Shown here: positions 1-14,000 of the stretch, piece by piece
Layout: the number at the start of each line of letters is the position of its first letter
Numbering within the stretch: position 1 is the first letter of the stretch
Source: Liolophura sinensis
Lineage: Eukaryota; Mollusca; Polyplacophora; Chitonida; Chitonidae
Direction: 5' to 3'
DNA: 64,000 nt
NCBI RefSeq assembly: GCF_032854445.1
Contig: NC_088300.1
Location: 28,687,608 to 28,751,607, forward strand
Translations under genes and position numbers: made by a program
Notes under the pieces: model-generated
Seen by the model: only the letters and a program-made list of their open reading frames with translations
Databases searched by the model: none
What the model was told of the DNA's origin: nothing

Positions 1-900
1 AACTTTAACTGTTATTTTACCTGCACTTTTTGGTCATCCATTACACCAAATTAGGGCACACATCCGAGATTACGGCATCAAACGTCTTGACAATACATTT
101 TATATTTGGCCCCCCTAATTAGTGACGTCACGAGCTGGGACTGACCTGACCTCGTTATCATAATGCATTCATATTACACTTTCTGGCTATGTTTTCTAAC
201 AATATGAACTTCCGATACGCAAACTTTCCTATTCATTTCATCAACGAAGCAGGAGGCGAGTTAGAATTTCTGAGATTCTTAAAATCATGCTGGCGTTTGG
301 TCTAAATGTATCCCAGAATTCCGTTCCACCGGAAGCAGCTGTCAAACTGAAACTCGTGCTCGAGTTAGACATCTGTGGAGGTGTGTGACTTTAATAACAC
401 ACCAAACACCCTATTCTGCTTATTAACGGCTCTAATTTGACCTAATCTACAGTAGGCACACCGATTTTCTTTCTAAAGTAAGTGAATTCGGTGATTGTAA
501 GACCCATACAAGGCTGTAAACCTTAAGTCGCTTTGCCTTATTTGCAGTGAAGTCGGTACTCCAGTTTTGGAGTACCGACTGCAGCTATAACTAAGGAGTT
601 GTACACGTAGTTTTGCGGTACTAAGTAGTGGTAGTGGAAATGAAAGGTTTTAAAAATTAAGTTCAATGACAATAGTGATGTGCAATTTTTATTAACCTGA
701 AGCAAACGGTCAAGATTTCAACATTTATTTTTTTATTTATGTATGTGGCTGCGATAGAAATTTGTCTGCATATAGATATCATAGTCCACTGGGCTATAGA
801 GATTTCGCCGGGGTGTTGTCAGTCATTAGTACAAATGCAAATGGTGACGTTTAAGTTAAACTAGAAGATCTGGGAAGTAAAACTCAAACAGAAGTGGGGA

Positions 901-1139
901 CCATTTGTGGCCAAGGAGGTTAGCATGCCAGCACTGCGCAAGGACGTGAGAGCCTCTCACCAGAGCAGTAGTTTAAGTCAAGCTCATGCTGGCTTCCTCT
1001 TTGGCAGCACATTTCAAGGTCTTCCAGCAACCTTCAGATGGTCCTTAATTCCCCCAGGCTTTGCCCTGCTTCCTCCTACCATAATGTTGGCAGCGGTTGT
1101 ATAAGTGATATATTCTTAAGTACGACATTAAACACCAAT
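901..1139 (+). repeat. Diverged SINE, family A
   Basis: The order of blocks matches the better copies in this window: a head near GGCCAAGGAGGTTAGCATG, the block GAGCCTCTCACC, the block CTCATGCTGGCTTCCTCT, a CAGCAACCTTCAGATGG core, CATAATGTTGGCAGC, and the tail ATTCTTAAGTACGACATTAA ending in CACCAATTCAAT. Members elsewhere in the window are closer to a common consensus. Confidence 0.75.
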
Positions 1140-1235
1140 TCAATATGTTTATCTATAATCCTATAAATTACTAAATCAAACAGAAATGAACAGATTCAAT
1201 GTATTAAATGTTATCAATCCACCAGTATCTATTTA

Positions 1236-1345
1236 CTTATGTTTGTGCCCTATGGTCTGTCCGGTTTCCTCAGATCATAATGCTGGTTGGCATCATATAA
1301 CTGAAATATTCTTGGGTATGGCATAAAACACCAATCAAATCAAGG
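1236..1345 (+). repeat. SINE family A, 3' half only
   Basis: It carries the CGGTTTCCTC core, ATAATGCTGG, and the common tail with ATTCTTGGGTATGGCATAAA followed by CACCAATCAAATCAA. The 5' half is missing, as expected for incomplete reverse transcription. Confidence 0.65.
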
Positions 1346-1589
1346 TACACTGTACATGTGAAACAGGCTGCAAAGCATGGTGTGTTTTATAGGCCTGTAT
1401 CCCTTGCCTTGCCTTGACAGATATTCTTGTCTATGTTAATGAACACTTCTTCAAGGGAACAAAAACCTCATGAACTCTTATACCATCAAAACTATTCAAC
1501 TGTTTGAATTCAGCTCTCTCTGATATAAGTATGGCTTGAGTTCAAGGGGATTGTCAGGTACCTGAAAAAAGAAGGTAGTTTATTGTGGA

Positions 1590-1674
1590 CGCTAATGTCT
1601 CACCCACCCACAAAGCTGACCAAAGAGTGAAGTATTCTTGAGTAACACACCAATCAAATCAATAAATAAATAAA
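1590..1674 (+). repeat. SINE tail fragment
   Basis: Only the shared 3' end is clear: AGTATTCTTGAGTAACACAC, then CAATCAAATCAATAAATAAA. The sequence before it (CCACCCACAAAGCTGACC) fits family B better than family A. Confidence 0.5.
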
Positions 1675-2066
1675 ATGTAAAAGATATATTTTCCATATAA
1701 CGGAACATTGGGCAGTTGTAAAGATTGGTATTAAAGAATTTGTAATTCATTTCCGTGAAAGAAAACTTCCAGAATCTTAGACGTTATACGAATAATATTT
1801 TTTGTGAAAATTGAAAGTGTTGTGGTTTACCTTTACACACTGAACATTTATACACATATGTTCTTTTCATAAATCATTAAAGCCAGATTTCCTCTTCTGG
1901 CTCTTAATTAAGATACTGGTAGAATTTGGTTTACTTTAGTTAAATTCATCAAACCATAAACTACTGTGATAGATGTTCCTTTGATTGATGATGCTTGTCT
2001 GTGAGTGAGCATGAGTTTCATATTGTGTGACATATTTTCCAGGTGTTTTGATGTAAAATCTGTGAT

Positions 2067-5000
2067 ATGGAGCAGGATGAGGTATCTGAGCAATCTGCTG
2101 TCAATGTCAAGCAGAAACCAGGTAAACACACAAAGGAAGGCAGATCACTGTCACAGCAAAGTGTACATATTCCCATACTACAAAGCATCAATGCTCTAAT
2201 AAGTGTCATTTCTGTCCTATCTGTCAATGATAAAACGGGAGTCCAGGTCACCAGCAAAATTAAATGCCTGTGCAAAAAAATTTCATCCAAATCTCTGCCT
2301 ATCTGTGTGTAAAGTTGCTGGCAAACAGACAGATGAACAAACAGACCCTGCCTAGTGGAGGTAACAATGTGATACACCTGATGGCACACTGTATAAAAGA
2401 CATTAACAGTTTTCATCATGCCATGCCTGACATTAAAGTGGAAGTATTCAAGCTGTTGGTACTCTTACCGCAGGGTTTACATGACAGAAGTTGCAAGCCA
2501 TGTGCATTTTCACCAAAGCACAATTGCAGCACTTCCTCAGCATCAGAAAATGTTTCAGCACATCGTCCCCATTTTATACATCCACAACCTTCAATTTCAC
2601 CCTCATTCAGTTATTGACCTGGACACTACATGTATGTCAGAGATGTGATATCAACAGCAATTTGTGGTCTTTCAATTATTAATGAATTTCTCTTCCTCCT
2701 GTAAGAGCAAAAATTAAAGTAGATGTAAATGTAAAAAAAAATATCCATGCACATGTTTCTTTCAGAGTGAGTATATTTTTGAAATGCCCCACTGTAGCAG
2801 ACTTGTTCAGGTGTTTGAATTCATCTGTAAATTTAGCGTAAGCCTGAAAGTTGCTCTTTTGACCAGTGATTGATTTATTAAGATGGAATGAGTATAAAAT
2901 ATATTCTGTTTTCTCCTAGATGTCGGAGTGATCTCTGGCTGTAATTACTGGTGGTTACTGGCTGCTGTCAGCCTATTCATAAGTGCTGCTGGGTTTGTCA
3001 CAATTGGTGTTGTGGAAGTATTTGGCAAGAAAGATGTATATGTGGTAAGTAGATGTATGAGATAGTTTGCAGGATGGCGTAAGCACCTTACATTTTACAG
3101 ATAGAGGAAGTACAAGATGTTTCACATGTGTACTGCACCTAATGACTTCTCGTCATATGACTGAAAAGTTGTTAAAGGAGAAGAAAATTTAAATATCACA
3201 CAAATACCATTGAAAAGAGTAAGCATTTCCTCGCAGGTGCATGCCATAAAAAAAATTCTAATATGTACCTCAAGTTGATAAATTATAAATAAAGTCAGTG
3301 GGTGAATCAATCAGAATAAAGCGAAATGTTTTGAAAAAAATGCTTAACTTCAGGTGAAATACAGTAATTAGTAGGAAACATCTCGTAGGGTGATGTAGTC
3401 TGTATGAAACATCACAAAAAAAGGTGATAAAAGTACGAGACATATCGGTGTAGTGAATACAATACTTCTGAAAGGCTGATGTAGTGAACATGAAACATCT
3501 CACGAGATAGTACAGTAAGTATGAGACATCTCACTTGGTTAGCGCGCTAGCTCCACATAATGACCCAGAAGCCTCTTACCAATGCAGCCGCTGTGATTTA
3601 GAGATCAGCCCATGCTGGCTTCCTCTCCTGCCATAAGTGGGAATGTCTTCAAGCAACGTGCGGATTGTCGTGGGTTTCCACCTGTCTGTGCCCGGTTTCC
3701 TCCTATCTTAACGCTGGCCGCTGTCGTATAGGTGAAATATTCTTGAATACAGCATAAAAACACCAATCAAATAAATATATAAATAAATACAGGCTGGTGT
3801 AGTATGTACGAGACATCTCCCAGGCAGGTGATGTAGTAAGTATGGGACATCTCACAGGCTGGTGTAGTAAGTATGGGACACCTCATAGGCTGGTGTAGTA
3901 AGTAAGAGACATCTCCCAGGCAGGTGATGTAGTAAGTATGGGACATCTCACAGGCTGGTGTAGTATGTACGAGACATCTCCCAGGCAGGTGATGTTGTAA
4001 GTATGGGACATCTCATAGGCTGGTGTAGTAAGTATGGGACATCTCATAGGCTGGTGTAGTAAGTAAGAGACATCTCCCAGGCAGGTGATGTAGTAAGTAT
4101 GGGACATCTCACAGGCTGGTGTAGTAAGTGCAAGACATTTTACATGGTGGTGTAATAAATAAGAGATATCTCACAGGCTGGTGTAGTAAGTAAGAGACAG
4201 GTGAAAGGCTGGTGTAGTGAGTATGAGACATCTTACAGCCTGATGTTTTAAGTAGGTAATACCTCACAACGATGTTAAACAACAGTGTCATTTAAAAGAT
4301 CAATATATGTTTGAAATTGCTTGAGATGAAGTACATGTGTAAATTTCAAAATATACCACAGTTTCATGAGTTTATTCCATTTTTATTTCTCATTTCAGTA
4401 TGGTATTGTTTTTGATGCGGGATCCACACATACCTCTATGTATGTATATAATTGGAAAGGTGGAAAAGTGAATGGCACAGCAGAAGTGAGTCAGATTCAT
4501 TCCTGCAAAGCAACTGGTGAGTGTAGTTTTGTGACTGTACGCTTATATTATTAGTTTAAAGACTGACATGATAGAGAAGTAAATTTATATATGCAAATAT
4601 ACATATTTGATATACATGTGGCCTTTCTGTGCATTGAAGAACATGGTTTGCTGTTTGTTCATTGGGTGTTACTGGTAGTTCATCAGATTCGGGAAGGTCT
4701 TTAAGTGTTTTAACATGCTTTATACACATTTCTCAACCATTTTCTGTCTATATCACATCATCTCTTTGACTTTTCTCAACCTGTGTTTGCCGTTATCCCA
4801 GTCTCCTCTTGTCTTCTATCAACGTTCGTTTGTCTTTATTTAAACCTTTCTTTGTCTCTTTCTCTCTCTGTCTTTCTCACAACCTTTGTTTGCCTTTATT
4901 CAACATTACTTTGCCTTTATCTTAACCTCTATGCCTTTCTGTCAACCTCTCTTATCTTTATCCCAATTTTTCATAGATTTTTGATAGTCTTTCTTTCAGC

Positions 5001-8000
5001 CTCTTTTTATCTTTCTCTTAGCCTCTTTTTTTTCGCACAGCCTTTTTTTGTCTTTTTCTTAATTTCTGTTTGCTTTCTGCTTAACCTGTTCTTTCCTTTC
5101 TGTCATCGTCTGCTTGCTATTACCTCAACCTCTCTTTGTTTCTGTCTCAATTTATGATTCTTGTCTTGCTTTAAATTGGCTGAATTTGTCTTGCTTTAAA
5201 TTTCCTGAATTTGTCTTGCTTTGTTAGCACTCTCCAAATACGAGACGAGGCCCCTGCATGCTGGAAATGCTCTTGCAGGTTGCTTAAACCAAGCCATGCA
5301 GTGGATTCCCTCAGAGGACTACATGAACACACAGGTTTATCTGGGAGCTACTGCTGGCATGCGTCTCCTCAAGTAAGTAGTTTTTGCAGTGTGCTCAGCC
5401 ATTGGTGTTCATTATCACGGAAATTTTTCTCACAAAAATTTTGTATTGTTGGTAGGTTGGAGATGGTGTTTGTCAGTCAGTCATTAAAATTTTCATATCA
5501 TATTTTTTGTGAGGGCCATTCATTTAAAGAGCTACTTCAGCGTTAAGACCTGTTTGTCTTAAAAACAGAGTAAAGTAATAAAGCTCAAGATAATCTGAAT
5601 TCCTTTCATCGTCACCTATTGCTGACACCTATAACATTTTTTGAGGGTTCTTCACTTATTGGGGTAAAATAGTGTTATTCGTTATAAATATATTTGAACC
5701 GCGGTGTTAGTTCTGTTCCATAGGGTATCCTCCATATCATTTTACTATTTCCATCTGGTTTCTCCTTTCACTGAAATAGCAGGTTAGTGAGTGTAGTTTT
5801 CTGCAGGATGGCTTAACATCCTATAAATGGGTTGTGGCAGTTATTGCAAAATAGGGCTTGTTTATACCTGAAACAAATATGGTATACATTTATAGGCTTG
5901 ACTTATTACTCATTTATCAAATCGATATCACGTGGATACACCCTTTACCAAAACATTGTGTCAATACAAAACATAGGGGAAAAGAATTAACTAGTTTGTT
6001 TTAAGAGGGAAGCCCTTTAGCTGGCAATCCTCTCAAGCTAAAGACTGGCCCCGATAGCAAGGTTGTTAGAGCGTCGGCTTCTGGAACAGTAGATCCAGAG
6101 TCAGTCTTGTTTGTTGTATCTTCCTCGCTTGGCGTTCAGCAGTAAGGGGATAGTGCAACGACTGGTTGACCCGTATCAGTATAATGGCTCAAGCAGGGCA
6201 GCTTAGTTGCCTTCAGTAAGTTGTCTCCGTGACGCAGCACTGGATGAAAGAGCGGTGGAAATCTGCCCTACAACAAGGAGGCACATTACACCTACATGCA
6301 CCGTAAGGACTCCTTCGTCGTCACATGACAGAAATAAGTGTTAAATACGACATTAAACCCCAAGCACTCATTCACTCTCAAGGTAGTGACACTTATTTGT
6401 ACAAGTATGGTGCGGCATGTGCTGAGAACAGTTTTGAACTTGACCACCCCTTTAAAAAAGTTTTTATTGGGCTTTCGATGGAAATTGTATTTTCTCTCAG
6501 TGTTTATTTCTTTTTCTCCATCAACCCTATTTTTTTCTCATAACATTCATGATATGACAAATCCTTTTTTTTCACTCTTTTGCAGTGCATCCAATCCAGA
6601 TGCCAGCAAAATAATTTTACACGTTGTCAGAGAGAAAATCATGTCGTATCCGTTTGGGTTTTCTAACCCAAATAAACAAGCACGTATTATCAGTGGCGAG
6701 GAAGAGGGTACATTTTCCTGGGTGACAGTCAACTACTTCGCTGGAACACTTGGAGTGGTTAGTTCTCTTGTTCAGTTAGGTCTTAGTTTGGTTTGTGAAA
6801 TGAAATAAACCCATTCAAAATACAGGTATGGCTTCAAGGAAAAGGCTAGGGAAAGGCTAGAGTTATTTTTCTGGTCTTTCTTTTGAACATATTACTTTGT
6901 GAAGTGAGCTGTCCCTAAAAATAGGAAGAATGCAATTTTTTTTCAAACTTGAAAATTACAGATATGCATATGTATTTGATACATTTATCTCTAGGGACCC
7001 ATTCTTTAGTGTATAAGGGAGAAGCTATGTAAAGCTGTAGCGAATTTAGCAGCAACTACTGTACAAGTGGCATGATAGCATGCCAGCTTTTGATGTGCCT
7101 TATAAAGCAGGAAACTTTTATCCAATCCTGCATTTACGCCTTACAGTATTTTTCCTTGTTAAGCACTTGAGCATAAGGTATACCCAGTGCTGGTCAGACT
7201 GGTGTGAGTTATATAATAGCTGACTGAGGTGTCATGGGCATGGTGTTGGTGTGAGTCAGCATTAGCACTGACCTACTAAATATTCTGTTGAATATGGCGT
7301 CAGACCTATTGCAAACAAACAAACAAGCGCTTTGCCCAAGAATCACAACACAACCGTATACTTAAGACAAAACTTCGGATCATTTTAAAATTGTTATTTC
7401 TTACAATACAAGGTCAAAATATTGCTTGAAAGTGTAAATTCTGGTCAAATCATTGTAAAACAAATTTCAGCTACGTAATGGTACGGAACAGTTGAATAAC
7501 TGAAATTTGGACTTGAGTCTAAGATTGCTTTGTCATCATGCGCCCAGCTGTTTGGTCGATGAACAGTTCAGACTGAAATCTTCTTCAAAGTGATTTTCTT
7601 GTAGAAGCCTGTAGATCAGTTGGCTGCCCCAACTCCAATCACTCACGGAGCATTAGACATGGGGGGTGCCTCCACACAGATCACCTTCACCCCAGAAAAA
7701 CCCGAATCTCTCCCCTCAGGCTACAGTAACCAGCTGCGTCTGTATGGGGTGAACCACACTGTCTACACCCATAGCTACCTCTGCTATGGAATCAACGAAG
7801 GCTTGCGCAGGTTCCAAGCTAACCTTGTTATGGTAAGTATGTGAATGACAGTTAAAGTGAATATAAAGTCAGCCACTAAAGCTGAATTAATAAATAAAGT
7901 AGTATTCCAGAAATGTTCTAAAAATGTTTAATACAGTCTGCGCCGCTTATCAACAAAATAAATAGCATACAATCGCCGCTCATTTGATGACACCATTTTG

Positions 8001-11000
8001 CCATGTTATTGCTATGTTGAGCGTCACAAAACCTACCATCAGTACCTTCTGTATTAAACAATGTGACAGTGACAACAAACAAAAACATCTGCTACCCAAC
8101 CAAGGAGTATCAGCTCTGTTCCATGTTCAAAAGGCCAATTTTTCTTTTGGTTTGGCACTCGGTCAGGGCAATGTTTGTGGACACAATCGTCATGTTTTAA
8201 TGGTCCTGCTGGCCTCGTCGTGCATGGGAGTAAGCGTTTGGCCTAATGAACTGTACCAGCTTCACAGAATTTACGGAATATAGCAGGACCTTCTGATTGA
8301 TAACAGGCTCTTTGATTCAGATTTTGGGAAGATAATTTCATAATAAATCTGACTTCCCTGAGGGAAAATAAGTCACTATAGTTTTCTTCAAGCAATGATT
8401 AACTCTCCTGAGGAGCTTTTCTTACCAGCTCACCTTGACAGTTTACTGCCCAACATGTACGCAATGTGACATGGGCAGCTGTTATCAATACCCTGCTCAT
8501 AAATGTGTGGCCCAAAATCTTTAACACTTGAATTACCTGTAAAATCCAATATGTTGCATTGGTATCTGTCTATCCGCTGTAAGACACCACGCTGACAATC
8601 GCGAGGTAATAGGTTTTTTGACATGATGGCGTGATGCTTTTAGTGCTAGAGATTGACCAAGTTCATAACGGCTTCTACGACATGGCTGCCCGGAGTGAAT
8701 TGTCCGTCAGTGCCATATCCCCAGTGCTGAACATCACATTCTCAGCTTTCAAAACTTTATGTATATTTAGTGGCAGACTTTATGTTCACTTTAAAGGGCC
8801 TCTGACATGATGCAGACGACATCAGGGTTAATTGTTTAAAACAGTATGATGAATTGAAGATCAGGACTTGATAGTCAAGTCTACTGTCCATAAATGTAAG
8901 TTATTTTGTTTTCAATATGATCTTTCAAATTGTGACGTATATAGGCCGAAACCCTGCATAGCACTGATTCACTCAGGAAGTGGTGAAAATCACATTTTGT
9001 GAATGGAATAAACTCATTACAAGAAACCCTTTCATTCAGGGAGCAAAAAAATTATGTGTGCATTCTGCTAGTTTTCATTTTCATCAGGTAATTTTCTTTT
9101 GGCGTTCTAAAAACTGTTTTAGTGACACAGTAAGCGGTTATACACGAACTGTTCTGTGTTCCAAACATGTGTTGATAATAGATATCTCACCTACTTTTTA
9201 ACAAACTAATGACTAATTTTATTTGTTTTACGGGCAGAATAAACCTCTTTTGAATGTCCTATGAAAGTATGAAAAGAAAAATAAAGCTTGAAAATCATCT
9301 AATTTGTGGAAAATGTAAACTCTGCTGGCATTGTATGAAGAGATACCCGAAATGACCATAAATTTCATCCACGATTAACTTGCTCATTTTCCCCCGATTC
9401 TGAGAGTTCCATTGATTTTAGAAAGGTGTTTTGGGATTTGCTTGGAACATGGGATAATGTTCTACTGGAAAATTACAATTTTCAGCACCAAAAATAATAT
9501 TTTGTGATATTTATTTGCCTTTTAAAAAAACACTTTTGTGGGCAAAATTTCATGGTATATGCATGATTAGAAAGCCTTTTAAAAGAGGGAAATAAGGTAA
9601 AACATCATGATTGGACAAAAGTTGGATTTTCAGTTTTATTTTTATCCAATTTTAGGAATTTTATGTGTTTGCTTGCCCATAAAAACGTGACCCTTTAACG
9701 TTGCAAGGTCACGTGACCACAATTTCATGTGATTGAGCATCAAGACGTGTGCAGAATTTGCTGGTGATTAAAAAAAAAATACAGCAATGCTCGAGATAAC
9801 AAATTCTCATTCCACGCCTTGCAAATATTGGACGTGTGATGACACAGGCCGAGCACAATCGAATTGGGATGCATCATTTTTGTAATCCTTTGACGACTAG
9901 ATCATCAACGAGTAACGCATTTTTGGGGAGTTACCTAACTGCCCAGACCATACATAACCGCCTATCTTTGTGCCTGATGTTTTCATGTTGGTCCAATTCT
10001 GACACAGGTAAACTGTAATGAACATCTACACTGGGCAGAATTTCACCTGCATTACATTACATCTGTAAACTAGATCCATCCACTAGCAACACTTTGTTTT
10101 ATAAGGGTATGTTTGGAACATAAAATAGCACATGTGAAGTCTTTTTTTTGTTTTTCTTCCAGTATATCATCAGTTGTAATGCAGTCATAAATTTGTTGAA
10201 GGCCACTTGTCTTTTGGCCAACATGGCATGCTGATTTGTACATCACACTTGGGAAAAGCTGTCAGTAACTTGCCAAAGGTTGGTGGCTCGCTTCACTGTT
10301 GGACACCCGCTGTATAGGTGGAAAATTCTTGTGTATGTGTATGGTATGAAGCAATCATCATTCAGATAACCAGACGATTTTCATTGATGATATTCCTGAC
10401 CATGTATATATGTATGTCTTCGCAATAGACAGCCAAATTACATGTATGTGCATTTTCCAGCTAAAAGGTAACCAGATTCATTGTGTCTGTTGTGCATCTA
10501 GGAATCACAACATACATTTGTACACAAAATCATCAATCACAGTGGACATACATGTCTTCCTGCAACATTCTTGATATGATCTTGTGATAAATGTCTTGTA
10601 AATTGTGTTTTGGACTTGTCAGGACCAAAGAAATACAACAAATACGACCATAGCTAATCCGTGTGGACCAAAAGGTGTTGTAGAAACGGTACCCCATGAT
10701 GAAGTTTTTGAAGCACCGTGTACCAAAGGACCACATGCTCTGGAAGCCTTTGGTTCAGAGATCTACCCTACATCCTACATGGACTCTGTGAGTAGAAACT
10801 GGGCAATTATCTGGCAGAACTGAATAAAAGAGTTGTTTTAAAATGAGACTGGTATATGAATGTAGCTTTAATCTGTCACTTGAAGGTAAAATGCTGAGGT
10901 TTTCCATTGGCTATTGAAATACTATCATGATAAACACTGTGAGATGATTGTTTTGGATTGCCCTGTTATTGTGTGTTTCACCACAATCACCCTAATTCTT

Positions 11001-14000
11001 TAACTTTTTCATCCGCCTCTGCAACCAATATTTTGAAACATTTTGAGAGAACTATGGGCTGTAGAGAACTAATTTGCATAGTTTTATGAATCTTGCATCT
11101 TCATTGACAGAAAGAAAACGTTTTTAAGGTCATTCTCATAATAATTGTATGCATAAATTCCTCTGACAAAAGTGCTTTAGAGGTTAAAAAGATAGAAGGT
11201 TTACAGCAATCTACATTTATTTGGACAGTCTGCAATTTATTTTTAATCAACATATCTCCCTTTGATTTTGGTATATTATAACATAACAGTCATGATCGCT
11301 TATTCATCTGACATAAGACAAACTGTTAAATTCTATGAAATGTGTACTGTATCAGGGTTTGAAAAAACACAGAGATACATTATTACATATGCATATTTTA
11401 CATACAACTATACATTGTATGTGTTGCAAATGTAACGATTTTCATATTTTTCCTATTGTATACAATATTGCTTTACAATTTTCCTGGTGTCGAAACTCAG
11501 CATTCATTGGATAGGAATAATGTGAATATAATCATGGAAAAATTGACGACAAGAATATATGTTCTTTGATTTCATAATTTCAGAATTCAAATTACAGCTT
11601 TGTTGGGGAAAGCGATTCAGAAAAATGTGAACAACAGACACAAAACCTATTCAACTTTACACAACGCTGTGATTTTCCTAGTTGCTCATTTAATGGTGTT
11701 TACCAACCAGCTGTAGCTGGGGACTTTTATGTAAGTACATATTTGTGTGTGTATTTTCCATTATACCTGATTTAAAATAACAACCAAACCAGCGAAACCT
11801 GGATTTAAGCCCGTGACTTTAATTAATCTGACAAGAATTGGAATATTGGGAACATATATATGTCAAGGCATGTTATGTATTGAAAGACACTTGCCAAAGG
11901 TTAGTGGTTTATACCGGGTACCTCGGTTCCCTGCACTAACAAAACTGCAATTGTAGAAATGAAATAATCAGGAGTGTGGCATTAATTTATAGCCAGATAG
12001 ATAAATAAGTAAATATTTAAGACAATCATGTCATTCTGCATTTATCTTGTTTTCCATTCTAAAAACTAAACAATTATAAAAGTGGTGATCTGTATTTTTT
12101 CTTTCCCTCTCTTTGTCAGTGATTTTGAAATTTGACTGTTTTCAGGCATTCTCCAGCTATTTTTACCAAGTACAGTTTCTCAACCTCACTGATGGAAATG
12201 AAACTTTTAGCTTGGAACAGTTCAGAAATGCTGTTACAGTTCTGTGTAACAGTTCCTGGGATGAGGTAGGATAAATGCATGGCATGCGTGTATTTCATAA
12301 TTCATGCCAGCATTCATATTTTTTCAGTTACCATTAACTAGTATAAATTTTATGTTTATTGTCTAATTAACATGTCATCTTAGAAACCCAGTGCCTCTTT
12401 CGTGTAGAGCATGATTTGATTAACAAGAAAGAGATTTGCCCAAATTTGATTTACAAATGGACATCTGTGAAAAAGAACATTCAGAAATGGAACCCTAGGA
12501 AGGTCAGATTAGTTGCTCGTTTGCCAATATTAATCTGCCCGGCAAAAGGAAAAATAAATCCACAAAATTACTCTGCCGGACAGATACAAGTAAAAAGTGC
12601 TTTTTTTAAAGGCATTATACGCCTGAGTAAGGCACCACTAATGAAATGAATTCATTCCATATGCAGCTGTGGTAGATTATAGAATTGTATCATTTTGTTT
12701 GAGAATAGGTGTTGAAGAAGCCTTGTCTTAGTTTGAAGTTTAATCAAACTGACCTTGACAATTTTAGGTAATTTTATTCAAAGGGTCTTCAACCTGGCGT
12801 TCAACCGCTGTTATTCATTCATTAAGATCAGAATTATCTATGGATTTCCTGTAATGCGACAACAGAGGAGAGAAAAATGAGGTGGCAGGAATAATTATGA
12901 GCTTGTTGAAACAGCTCTTTTTCTTATAATAGCTAGTTAAACTGTGCTCCGTTTGACAGTGAAAGTGTGTTGAATACAAAAAGGTCATTTTTTTAAACAT
13001 AGACAAACTTTGTCACCAGATCTTGATTTCGCAACTGAAATCCATTGCAATATTAGTTTATGCCCTGAAGGCAGCTACTGTAAACCTTTGTTGTTAATAT
13101 ATTTTCAAGATCAAAAGAAATGGATGTTATGTTAAAGCTATGTTATCCCATTATCCCATGTGTCTGTTGTGTTATCTTTTCAAAAGTTTCAAATTTTTGT
13201 CCCCAGGTGAAGACAATGAAAACTGATTACTCAGCAGCCTTACCCTGGTACTGTTTTGAGACCAGCTTTGTGCTAACAATTCTTACCAGAGGTTACGGGT
13301 TCAACGCCTCAAACTGGGACTCCATCTCCTTTAAAGAAAAGGTAATCTGCATGTAAGCTCTCTGGTTGGACAGATGTCAGAACAAAGTCCAGTTAACACT
13401 TAGCAAAAATGAGGACTTAACAGAATGTTAATGTCAGTTTCCAGCTTTTGCTCCTTTTTAAACACTCCCGCCAAAAGGAGTTTTAAGTTTTGGTGGATAC
13501 ACAGATGACGACGTGTCACGACTCACATTTGTCCATTTCCACAGTTGTCATGGTGTTGAGACTCACATTTATCCATTTTTGTTTTTGTCTTGGTGAACAG
13601 ATAACCATTTTCCTTATATATTATAATACACTTTATAGATAGATATGATTTCGCGTCCGGGCTATAACTCTGTTTTCATCGTAGAGTTTTTAATTTTGGT
13701 GGATACATACATACACAAAAGACGATGTTTCACGACTCAAATTTGTCCATTTCCATGGTTGTCATGGTTACCAGATCACCATTTCCCTATGTATGATATA
13801 TGAAGAGATATGACTTTGTGGGCTACAACTGCAACTGATTTCCAGGCAGAGTTTTAATTTTTGCTGGACACATTGATACACAGATGACGTGTAACAACTC
13901 ACATTTGTCCTATCATCAACACCCTTGAAGATTCCCCTCAGAGGTTATACTCACCACAACACTGCTGGTATTCCTTTATGCATTTCAAGCAAATGCTTTT

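Larger units (their letters stand above)
1..2066. other. Upstream flank of the ENTPD gene, no coding gene seen
   Basis: No open frame here looks like a protein. The stretch holds diverged SINE copies (separate entries) and AT-rich sequence. A pyrimidine-rich acceptor ending in CAG at about 2042 lies 25 bases before the ENTPD ATG, so a 5' untranslated exon further upstream is likely. I could not place it or a promoter. Confidence 0.5.

Noticed and set aside
3883-4291. Minus-strand frames with repeated YTSLG-type segments
   Set aside because: They reflect the 31-bp minisatellite of ENTPD intron 2.
4783-5157. 124-codon hydrophobic frame
   Set aside because: It lies in a pyrimidine-rich degenerate repeat within an ENTPD intron; the Leu/Phe/Ser content follows from base composition.
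8430-8624. Possible small gene in ENTPD intron 6
   Set aside because: No homology, no splice context and no start context; left as intronic sequence.
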